Shown one piece after another: positions 1 to 8,872 of a stretch of DNA of 33,815 nt. A program made the translations under genes and the position numbers. How positions within the stretch are numbered: the stretch's first letter is position 1; every line of letters begins with the position of its first letter. The notes under the pieces were generated by a model. That model did not search any database and had not been told where the DNA came from. It worked only from the letters and a program-made list of their open reading frames with translations. The stretch comes from JAMWZF01 sp041628615 (GTDB taxonomy: Bacteria; Pseudomonadota; Alphaproteobacteria; Rhodobacterales; Rhodobacteraceae): assembly GCA_041628615.1 (NCBI GenBank), contig JBFKOW010000014.1:1-33815 (forward strand), in the 5' to 3' direction.

Positions 1-702
1 CACGTCGGTGAGCTCCAGCCCGATCCGCGCCGCGAAAACCGCGCTCAGCGCGCCGAAGGACGCGTTCGACACCCCGACCATCAGCACCGCGAAGACCGCG
101 ATCGGCGAGTTGCGCCACAAGCCGCGGATGTCGAGCCGGACACTGCGCAGCGGGGCCGGCGTCGCCGAGGCCGACAGCGCGGTCGGCAGCAGCGCCATGC
201 AGTAGACGATGGCGGCCAGCACGAAGAACAGGAACCCGGCCGGGTCGCCGAGGGTCAGCACCATCTGCCCCGCCGTCGTCGCCGCGAGGTTGACCATCGT
301 GTAGATCCCGAACACGCGCCCCCGGGAATTGCGGTCGGTCTGCTCGTTCAGCCAGCTTTCCACGATCATCGCCGCGCCCGCGAAGCAGAAGCCCGAGATG
401 CCGCGCAGCGGGATCCAGACCCCGGGCGACAGGAACAGCAGCGACAGCAGCACGGTGATCGCGGCGAGCGCGCACATCGCGCCGAAGGCCCGGATATGGC
501 CGACTTTCGCCACGAGCGCCGGAGTCTGCACGCAACCGAGGACATACCCGAGCGCCCAGCCCGTCCCCAGCAGGCCGAGCGACGTGGCGGTGAAGCCTTC
601 GATCTCGCCCCGGATCGGCAGGATCAGCGCGTTGATGCCGCCGGCGAACAGCAGGAAGGCCGAACCGAGAAGAAGGGCTGTCAGGGACAACAGGCTGCGC
701 AT
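1..702 (-). CDS. MFS transporter, YcaD-like (C-terminus beyond window)
   Basis: A minus-strand reading frame starts with ATG at 702-700 behind a good AAGGAG ribosome site and stays open to the left edge, giving the first 234 residues. It is strongly hydrophobic, with about seven membrane segments visible. The segment following the fourth helix, ESWLNEQTDRNSRGRVFGIY, resembles the conserved MFS loop of YcaD/UMF1-type sugar or drug permeases, which are inner-membrane secondary transporters. The substrate cannot be read from sequence. It is divergent from acs across an AT-rich region, so the two promoters may share space. The missing part is the C-terminal half of the protein. Confidence 0.85.
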   Translation of the reverse strand, partial: MRSLLSLTALLLGSAFLLFAGGINALILPIRGEIEGFTATSLGLLGTGWALGYVLGCVQTPALVAKVGHIRAFGAMCALAAITVLLSLLFLSPGVWIPLRGISGFCFAGAAMIVESWLNEQTDRNSRGRVFGIYTMVNLAATTAGQMVLTLGDPAGFLFFVLAAIVYCMALLPTALSASATPAPLRSVRLDIRGLWRNSPIAVFAVLMVGVSNASFGALSAVFAARIGLELTDV

Positions 703-1166
703 CTGGACTCCTTGGACCGGTCGGGTGTCCGGCCATCAGACCACGGCTGGCGGCGGAATTGAACTGGGTGGACGCGTCGGCATCGGGGATGGACCGGACC
801 CGGCGGCCGGTGGCGGGATTCGCCCGCGTCCGGGTTCCGGGCGCCCGTCGGGTCGGGTTGGTGACAACTTGCCGCAGACCGGGGCGGACCACGGCGCGCG
901 GTGTGAGCGCAAACACCGCCGGGCGCCGCCGGCCGGCAGTCCCGCGCGGCCCCGGCCAAACCCCCCGAAGGCATTGACCAAATTCGCATCAAGTCGAGAA
1001 AGTTTTCAGATTTACAGTTTTGACAGTGAATGGATTTACAAGATGTGATCCCGAAAACATCATTCAAAACATGCAATTCATCGACTGTGGTATTGTCGAT
1101 TTACACAACTGGGGTGTGGGGGCTGGATGCCGGCCGCGCCCGAGTCGACGCTTTGGAGGACAAGAC
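703..1166. promoter_or_regulatory. Divergent intergenic region upstream of MFS gene and acs
   Basis: About 464 bases without a convincing gene. Bases 703-960 are GC-rich and show nothing I recognise. Bases 970-1110 are markedly AT-rich against the surrounding sequence and probably hold the acs promoter. A TTGACA hexamer lies at 1020-1025, but no good -10 sits 17 bases downstream. The 8-mer GATTTACA occurs three times on the plus strand (1009-1016, 1033-1040, 1098-1105). An inverted repeat ATCGAC-N9-GTCGAT spans 1080-1100. The acs ribosome site GGAGGA is at 1155-1160. Promoter assignment is inference from composition and motifs. Confidence 0.55.
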
Positions 1167-3134
<1,968 letters not shown>

Positions 3135-3137
3135 GCG

Positions 3138-3824
3138 ATGGACGGCGCGGCCACCGGTCAGACGACCGCCGATCTCGTCCTGCTCGGCCCTCCGGGGGCG
3201 GGCAAGGGAACCCAGGCGCGGATGCTGCAGACCCGGTTCGGGCTGGTGCAGCTATCGACCGGCGACCTGCTGCGGCAGGCGGTGGCCGAGGGCACCGCGG
3301 CCGGCCGCGCCGCCAAGGCGGTGATGGAGCGCGGCGACCTCGTCTCCGACGATATCGTCGTCGCCATCCTGCGCGACCGCATCGCCGAAGCCGACTGCGC
3401 CGGCGGGGTGATCCTCGACGGCTTCCCGCGCACCGTGGGGCAGGCCGAGGCGCTCGACGCGCTGATGGCCGCCGCGGGCCGCCGGATCGCCGCCGCGATC
3501 AGCCTCGAGGTCGATGACGCGGCGATGGTCGAACGGATCTGCGGGCGCTTCACCTGCGCCGGCTGCGGCGAGGGCTACCACGACAGTTTCAAGCCGACCC
3601 GGACCCCGGGGCGCTGCGACGCCTGCGGCGGCACCGCCTTCGACCGGCGCGCCGACGACAAGCCCGACACCGTGACCGAGAGGCTGCGGGCCTACCACGC
3701 GCAGACCGCGCCGCTGATCGCCTACTACCGGCGCGCGGGGGTGCTGCAGAGCGCCGACGCGATGGCCCCGATCGAGACCGTCGAGCAAAGACTGACCGCC
3801 ATCGTCGAGGCGACCCTGGCGTGA
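3138..3824 (+). CDS. adk: Adenylate kinase with zinc-type LID domain
   Basis: Predicted 228-aa enzyme interconverting ATP+AMP and two ADP. The P-loop GPPGAGKGT is at residues 17-25, STGDLLR follows near 40-46, and DGFPRT is at 94-99. The LID domain has four cysteines (C140, C143, C160, C163) in a CxxC...CxxC pattern, so it should bind zinc. It starts three bases after acs, which makes AMP, so translational coupling and AMP recycling are a plausible local role. A housekeeping adk normally sits near ribosomal protein genes in these bacteria, so this may be a second, dedicated copy; that is inference. The N-terminus carries about 11 extra residues ahead of the core. Confidence 0.95.
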   Translation: MDGAATGQTTADLVLLGPPGAGKGTQARMLQTRFGLVQLSTGDLLRQAVAEGTAAGRAAKAVMERGDLVSDDIVVAILRDRIAEADCAGGVILDGFPRTVGQAEALDALMAAAGRRIAAAISLEVDDAAMVERICGRFTCAGCGEGYHDSFKPTRTPGRCDACGGTAFDRRADDKPDTVTERLRAYHAQTAPLIAYYRRAGVLQSADAMAPIETVEQRLTAIVEATLA

Positions 3825-3890
3825 CTGACCCGGCGCCGGGCCGCCGCCCGGGGCCGACCCACCGAAACCGTCAACGATGGGAGGAAATCC
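3825..3890 (+). promoter_or_regulatory. Intergenic gap with GC palindrome before the symporter pair
   Basis: A 66-base gap separates adk from the DUF4212 gene. It begins with the perfect 12-bp palindrome CCCGGCGCCGGG at 3829-3840 and ends with a strong GGGAGGAA ribosome site just upstream of 3891. There is no T-tract, so the hairpin is more likely an mRNA-stability or attenuation element than a terminator. Confidence 0.35.
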
Positions 3891-4151
3891 ATGTCTGACG
3901 ATACATCCGATACCGCCTACTGGTCCGCGAACCTGAGGATCATTGCGTGGTCTCTGGCCATCTGGGCGCTGGTGTCCTTTGGCTTCGGCATCCTGCTGCG
4001 GCCCATGCTCTCGTCGATCCCGGTCGGCGGCACGGACCTCGGCTTCTGGTTCGCGCAGCAGGGGTCGATCATCGTCTTCCTGCTGCTGATCTTCAATTAC
4101 GCCTGGCGGATGAACAAGCTCGACCGCCAGTACGGCGTCGACGAGCAGTAA
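3891..4151 (+). CDS. DUF4212 small symporter-associated membrane subunit
   Basis: Predicted 86-aa inner-membrane protein with two hydrophobic segments (about residues 15-37 and 48-70), beginning SDDTSDTAYWSANLRII and containing the typical WRMNKLDRQYGVDE C-terminal stretch. This matches the DUF4212 (putative solute symporter small subunit) family, which is almost always encoded directly upstream of a VC_2705-type sodium/solute symporter, as here with a 12-base gap. Its job is presumably to support assembly or activity of that transporter. A strong GGGAGGAA ribosome site precedes the ATG. Confidence 0.92.
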   Translation: MSDDTSDTAYWSANLRIIAWSLAIWALVSFGFGILLRPMLSSIPVGGTDLGFWFAQQGSIIVFLLLIFNYAWRMNKLDRQYGVDEQ

Positions 4152-4163
4152 GGACCGGATCCC

Positions 4164-5951
4164 ATGGACCAGTTTATCATCAACCTGCTGTTCGTCGGGG
4201 GCAGCTTCGCCCTCTACATCGGCATCGCGATCTGGGCCCGCGCGGGCTCCACGTCGGAATTCTACGCCGCCGGGCGCGGCGTTCACCCGGTCACCAACGG
4301 GATGGCCACCGCCGCCGACTGGATGTCGGCCGCGTCGTTCATCTCGATGGCGGGCCTCATCGCCTTCGTCGGCTACGACAACTCGACCTTCCTGATGGGC
4401 TGGACCGGCGGCTACGTGCTGCTGGCGCTGCTGCTTGCGCCCTACCTGCGCAAGTTCGGCAAGTTCACCGTGTCCGAGTTCATCGGCGACCGGTTCTACT
4501 CCAAGACCGCGCGGCTCGTCGCGGTGATCTGCCTGATCGTCGCCTCGGTGACCTACGTGATCGGCCAGATGACCGGCGTGGGCGTGGCCTTCGGCCGCTT
4601 CCTCGAAGTGTCCAACACGACCGGCCTGCTGATCGGCGCCGCGGTGGTCTTTGCCTACGCGGTGTTCGGCGGCATGAAGGGCGTCACCTACACCCAGGTG
4701 GCCCAGTACGTCGTGCTGATCATGGCCTACACCATCCCGGCGGTGTTCATCTCGCTGCAACTGACCGGCAACCCGATCCCGGGTCTCGGCCTGTTCGGCG
4801 ATCATGCCGCCTCGGGCGAGCCGCTGCTGGCCAAGCTCGATGATATCCTGCGGGAACTCGGCTTCGCCGAATACACCACGCATAACGGCGACACCTTCAA
4901 CATGGTGCTGTTCACCCTGTCGCTGATGATCGGGACCGCCGGACTGCCGCACGTCATCATGCGGTTCTTCACCGTGCCGAAGGTGTCCGACGCCCGCTGG
5001 TCCGCCGGCTGGGCGCTGGTCTTCATCGCGCTGCTCTACCTGACGGCCCCGGCCGTGGGCGCGATGGCCCGGCTCAACATCACCGAGATGTTCTGGCCCA
5101 ACGGCACCGATGCGCCGGCCGTCTCGATCGAGCAGATCGAGAACGACCCGGCCTATGACTGGATGCAGACCTGGCAGAAGACCGGCCTGCTCGGCTGGGA
5201 AGACAAGAACGGCGACGGCCTGATCCAGTACTACAACGACGGCTCCGCGGCGATGGCCGAGGTGGCGGCGGCGAACGGCTGGGCCGGCAACGAGCTGACC
5301 AACTTCAACCGCGACATCCTCGTTCTCGCCAACCCCGAGATCGCCAACCTGCCCGGCTGGGTGATCGGCCTCGTGGCCGCCGGCGGCCTGGCCGCGGCGC
5401 TGTCCACGGCGGCGGGCCTCCTGCTGGCGATCTCCTCGGCGGTCAGCCACGACCTGATCAAGGGTCAGCTGAACCCGGGGATCTCGGAGAAGGGCGAGCT
5501 TCTGTCGGCGCGGATCGCGATGGCGGTGGCCATTGCGGTGGCGACCTACCTCGGCCTCAACCCGCCGGGATTTGCCGCCCAGACCGTGGCGCTGGCCTTC
5601 GGACTTGCCGCCGCCTCGATCTTCCCGGCGCTGATGATGGGGATCTTCTCGACCCGGGTGAACAACCGGGGCGCGGTGGCCGGCATGCTGGCCGGTCTGC
5701 TGGTGACGCTGCTCTACATCTTCCTGCACAAGGGGTGGTTCTTCATCCCCGACACCAACAGCTTCACCGACGCCGATCCGCTGCTCGGCACCGTCAAGTC
5801 GACCTCGTTCGGCGCGATCGGTGCGCTGATCAACTTCGCCGTCGCCTATGGCGTCAGCGCGGTGACCAAGGAGCTGCCGGACGAGATCCGCGAACTGGTC
5901 AAGAGCGTCCGCGTGCCGCGCGGCGCGGGGGCGGCCCAGGCCGACCACTGA
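4164..5951 (+). CDS. VC_2705-family sodium:solute symporter (acetate transporter-like)
   Basis: Predicted 595-aa SSF-family permease with about 13 membrane segments. It opens with FYAAGRGVHPVTNGMATAAD and ISMAGLIAF, typical of ActP-like acetate/glycolate symporters, and contains GLPHVIMRFFTVPKV as in that family. The DUF4212 partner directly upstream and acs two genes before argue for acetate or a related short acid as substrate, using Na+ or H+. A long non-membrane insertion around residues 320-375 contains an EF-hand-like run (D347, N349, D351, G352). A perfect 10-bp stem terminator follows the stop. Substrate is inferred from context. Confidence 0.93.
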   Translation: MDQFIINLLFVGGSFALYIGIAIWARAGSTSEFYAAGRGVHPVTNGMATAADWMSAASFISMAGLIAFVGYDNSTFLMGWTGGYVLLALLLAPYLRKFGKFTVSEFIGDRFYSKTARLVAVICLIVASVTYVIGQMTGVGVAFGRFLEVSNTTGLLIGAAVVFAYAVFGGMKGVTYTQVAQYVVLIMAYTIPAVFISLQLTGNPIPGLGLFGDHAASGEPLLAKLDDILRELGFAEYTTHNGDTFNMVLFTLSLMIGTAGLPHVIMRFFTVPKVSDARWSAGWALVFIALLYLTAPAVGAMARLNITEMFWPNGTDAPAVSIEQIENDPAYDWMQTWQKTGLLGWEDKNGDGLIQYYNDGSAAMAEVAAANGWAGNELTNFNRDILVLANPEIANLPGWVIGLVAAGGLAAALSTAAGLLLAISSAVSHDLIKGQLNPGISEKGELLSARIAMAVAIAVATYLGLNPPGFAAQTVALAFGLAAASIFPALMMGIFSTRVNNRGAVAGMLAGLLVTLLYIFLHKGWFFIPDTNSFTDADPLLGTVKSTSFGAIGALINFAVAYGVSAVTKELPDEIRELVKSVRVPRGAGAAQADH

Positions 5952-5964
5952 CCCCGACCTGCGG

Positions 5965-5994
5965 AGGGGCGCCCTTGACGGGGCGCCCCTTTCG
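5965..5994 (+). terminator. Rho-independent terminator after symporter
   Basis: A perfect 10-bp inverted repeat, AGGGGCGCCC at 5965-5974 and GGGCGCCCCT at 5981-5990, encloses a six-base loop and is followed by TTCG. It sits 13 bases after the symporter stop, so it probably ends the acs-adk-symporter transcript. The T-tract is short, so some read-through into the next gene is likely. Confidence 0.7.
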
Positions 5995-6105
5995 CCTTCG
6001 AATTCGACGGGCATATGGCCCAAGGGCCGCCCGAACGGCACGCACCGGACCGGCGGGGTCCGCCACCGGCCACCCGACCCGGCCAATCCCGAGGCGCCAG
6101 TTGAC

Positions 6106-7947
6106 ATGACCGAGCTCGACGTTCCGCTTCTCGACCGCCTGATCCGGGTGCCGCCCTTCAACCGGCTGAGCCCCGCCGCGCACGGCGCGCTCAACGCCGA
6201 TCTGTCGCGCGTCCACCTCGAGACCGGCGACCTCGTGTTCGAACAGGGCGCCCGGCTGCCGGGCCTCTACGTGATCGAGGACGGTGCGGTCGACGTGTTC
6301 TCCGCCGAGGCCGGGCAGGAGACGCTGGTCTCGCGCCGCGGCCCCGGCGACATCATGGGCGAACGCGGCCTGCTGCGCGACGGGGTGGCCATGCTGACCG
6401 CCCGCGCCGCCGCGCCCTGCGACCTGATCCTGCTGCCCGCCGCCCGGTTCCTGAGCCTGACCGAGGAGGTGCCCGAGATCGGCACCTGGTTCGGCCGCGC
6501 CCGGCCGTCCCGGTCCGAGACCGACGAGGGCCCCTACGCCGTCGGCCTGATGTCGGTGCAGGTGGCGGACCTGATGACCCGCAAGGTGCTGTCCTGTCCG
6601 CCGGACGCCACCGTCCGCGATGTCGCCGGCATCATGCGGGACCGGACCATCAGTTCCGTGCTCGTGATGGAGGGCGACGCCCTGCGCGGCATCGTCACCG
6701 TCCACGACCTCGTCAACAAGGTGCTGGCCGAGGGGCAGGGCGGCGGCGTCGCCGTGGGCTCGGTGATGACCCCGGACCCGATCACCATCGCGCCGGACGC
6801 GGTGGGCCTCGACGCGCTGATGATCATGGCGGGGCGGCGGATCAACCACCTGCCGGTGGCGGATGTCCGGGGCCGGATCGTCGGCCTGATCGGCCGCACC
6901 GACCTGTTCCGCCAGCAGAACGCGACCGCGAGCCACATGGCGTCCGAGATCGTCGCCGCCGAGGACAGCGCCGGGATGGCCAAGGTGATGGCCCGGCTGC
7001 CCGACCTGCTGGGCCACCTGACCGCCGCCGGGGTGCGTCCGGCGGCGATCAGCCGGCGGATCACCGACCTGACCGACGCCGTGACCCGGCGCCTGCTGGC
7101 GCTGGCCGAGGACCGGCTCGGCGCCCCGCCCGTGCCCTATGTCTGGGCGGCCTGCGGAAGCCAGGGCCGGCGCGAACAGACCGGGGTGTCGGACCAGGAC
7201 AACTGCCTGATCATCGACGACGCCATGACCCCGGCCGACGACGCCTATTTCGAGGCCCTCGCGAAATACGTCAGCGACGGGCTCGACGACGTCGGCTTCG
7301 TCTACTGCCCCGGCGACATGATGGCGACCAACCCGCGCTGGCGGCAACCGCACCGGGTCTGGCGCGGCTATTTCCGGGACTGGATCGCCGAGCCGGACGA
7401 GGAGGCGCAGATGCTCGCCTCGGTGATGTTCGACCTGCGCCCGATCGCCGGCAAGGTCGAACTGTTCCGCGACCTTCAGGCCGAGACCCTGAAGCGGGCC
7501 AAGGCGAATTCGATCTTCGTGCGGCACATGATCGGCAATTCGCTCAAGCACACGCCGCCGCTGGGCTTCTGGGGCGGCCTGTCGCTTATCCGGTCTGGCG
7601 AGCACAAGAACCGGCTCGACCTGAAGCTGGCCGGGGTGGTGCCGATCGTCGATCTGGGGCGGGTCTACGCCCTCAAGGCCGGGATCACGGCGCTGAACAC
7701 CCGCGACCGGATCAAGGCGGCGGGCGAGGCGGGGGTGATCTCGGCGGTTGGCGCGCGGGACCTGCTCGACGCCTACGACCTGATCGCCGAGACCCGGCTG
7801 CGCCACCAGGCGGCGCAGATCGCCGAGGGCCTGCCGCCGGACAACTTCCTCGATCCGGGCCGGTTCTCGGATCTCGAACGCAATCACCTGCGGGATGCCT
7901 TCATGGTGGTCAAGACGATGCAGTCGGCCATCGGCAACCTGCACTAG
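6106..7947 (+). CDS. cNMP-binding/CBS pair/DUF294 nucleotidyltransferase-like protein
   Basis: Predicted 613-aa cytoplasmic regulatory protein. Residues about 15-125 form a cyclic-nucleotide-binding-like domain. Residues about 150-270 are two CBS domains, which commonly bind adenine nucleotides (motifs LMTRKVLSCPPDATV and VMTPDPITIAPDA). Residues about 335-470 are a DUF294 GlnD-like nucleotidyltransferase with G351-S352...R355...SDQDN and candidate catalytic Asp363 and Asp365. The remainder matches the DUF294 C-terminal helical region. All key residues look present, so nucleotidyl transfer is plausible, but the target is unknown. The neighbourhood (acetate transport, receiver protein, exonuclease) suggests a regulator of acetate uptake or activation. 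Confidence 0.9.
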   Translation: MTELDVPLLDRLIRVPPFNRLSPAAHGALNADLSRVHLETGDLVFEQGARLPGLYVIEDGAVDVFSAEAGQETLVSRRGPGDIMGERGLLRDGVAMLTARAAAPCDLILLPAARFLSLTEEVPEIGTWFGRARPSRSETDEGPYAVGLMSVQVADLMTRKVLSCPPDATVRDVAGIMRDRTISSVLVMEGDALRGIVTVHDLVNKVLAEGQGGGVAVGSVMTPDPITIAPDAVGLDALMIMAGRRINHLPVADVRGRIVGLIGRTDLFRQQNATASHMASEIVAAEDSAGMAKVMARLPDLLGHLTAAGVRPAAISRRITDLTDAVTRRLLALAEDRLGAPPVPYVWAACGSQGRREQTGVSDQDNCLIIDDAMTPADDAYFEALAKYVSDGLDDVGFVYCPGDMMATNPRWRQPHRVWRGYFRDWIAEPDEEAQMLASVMFDLRPIAGKVELFRDLQAETLKRAKANSIFVRHMIGNSLKHTPPLGFWGGLSLIRSGEHKNRLDLKLAGVVPIVDLGRVYALKAGITALNTRDRIKAAGEAGVISAVGARDLLDAYDLIAETRLRHQAAQIAEGLPPDNFLDPGRFSDLERNHLRDAFMVVKTMQSAIGNLH

Positions 7948-7962
7948 AAACGGAGCGGCGCG

Positions 7963-8493
7963 GTGTTTCTCGAACTCATAGCCACCTTCGCCGCCGGTCT
8001 CGGGGCCGCGGGCGTCGTCCTGCTCCTGAACATGGCGACCCGCGGGCGGCTGCCGCGCTGGGCGATGCCGGTGGCGGCCGGGGCGGCGATGATCGGGGTC
8101 GGGATCTCGAACGAATACGGCTGGGGCGGGCGCACCGCGGCGCAGCTGCCCGAGGGCGTCGTGGTGATCGAGACCGTCACGGAAAGCGACTGGTACCGGC
8201 CGTGGAGCTTCGTCGTTCCGATGACCACCCGGCTGGCGGCGCTCGACACCGCGTCGACCCGCACCAATCCGGCGGCCCCCGATCTCCGGCTGGCCGATCT
8301 CTACCTGTTCGCCCGCTGGCGACCGGCGGCGATGATCCCGCAACTGATCGACTGCGCCGGGGCCTCCCGTGCCGACGTGACCGACGCCGCGCTGGCCGAT
8401 CCGGCCGCGGCGGACTGGCGCCCGGCCAACGCTGCCCTGATCGACGCGGCCTGCGCTGCGTCCCCTGCGGAGGAGGACGACACCGATGCCTGA
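7963..8493 (+). CDS. Two-TM hypothetical protein in the acetate signalling cluster
   Basis: Predicted 176-aa protein starting with GTG at 7963 behind CGGAGCGG. The N-terminus has two hydrophobic segments (about residues 3-22 and 33-50), followed by a soluble part containing WYRPWSFVVPMTTRLAALD and a later pair of cysteines (in IDCAGAS and DAACAAS). I do not recognise the family. It lies 15 bases after the DUF294 gene and overlaps the receiver gene by eight bases, so it is translationally tied to the signalling genes. It may be a membrane anchor or sensor for that module; no function can be assigned. Confidence 0.75.
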   Translation: MFLELIATFAAGLGAAGVVLLLNMATRGRLPRWAMPVAAGAAMIGVGISNEYGWGGRTAAQLPEGVVVIETVTESDWYRPWSFVVPMTTRLAALDTASTRTNPAAPDLRLADLYLFARWRPAAMIPQLIDCAGASRADVTDAALADPAAADWRPANAALIDAACAASPAEEDDTDA

Positions 8494-8872
8494 CGCTGCC
8501 AAGCGGATCCTTCTGGTCGAGGACGAGGACAACATCGCGATGGCGCTGGAGTTCCTCATCGGGCGGGCCGGTTTCGCCCTCACCCGGGTCGCCACCGGCG
8601 AGGATGCGCTGGCCGCGATCGACGCCGATCCGCCGGACCTCGTGATCCTCGACGTGATGCTGCCGAATACCTCGGGCTACGAGGTCTGCCAGCACATCCG
8701 CGAACGCGAGGACCTTGCCGGGGTCAAGGTGCTGATGATGTCCGCGGCCGGCGAAATGGCGCGGCGCAAGGGGCTGGCGATGGGCGCGGACGCCTTCTTC
8801 GTCAAACCCTTCGACACCCGCCTGCTGCGCGACGAGATCGCCGCGCTCCTCGGATGCGAGGTCGATGCGTAG
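8486..8872 (+). CDS. Single-domain response regulator (receiver only)
   Basis: Predicted 128-aa CheY-like protein with no output domain. Acidic pocket D13 (with E12), phosphoacceptor D56 in VILDVMLPN, switch residue S86 and invariant K107 in FFVKPF are all present, so it should be phosphorylatable. It overlaps the upstream unknown gene (ATG at 8486 inside its end) and its stop overlaps the start of the kinase-like exonuclease at 8865. The adjacent kinase-like protein lacks a phosphoacceptor His, so the phosphodonor must be another kinase or a small phosphodonor such as acetyl phosphate; that point is inference. Confidence 0.93.
   Translation: MPDAAKRILLVEDEDNIAMALEFLIGRAGFALTRVATGEDALAAIDADPPDLVILDVMLPNTSGYEVCQHIREREDLAGVKVLMMSAAGEMARRKGLAMGADAFFVKPFDTRLLRDEIAALLGCEVDA

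Noticed and set aside
3252..6194. 980-codon open frame on the minus strand
   Set aside because: It lies antisense to adk and the symporter, whose families are unmistakable. Its composition (Arg/Gly/His/Asp-rich, no hydrophobic core) is the usual shadow of high-GC coding DNA.
5899..8595. 898-codon open frame on the minus strand over the DUF294 gene
   Set aside because: Antisense to a well-supported multidomain gene and rich in Arg/His/Gly/Asp with no domain signature.
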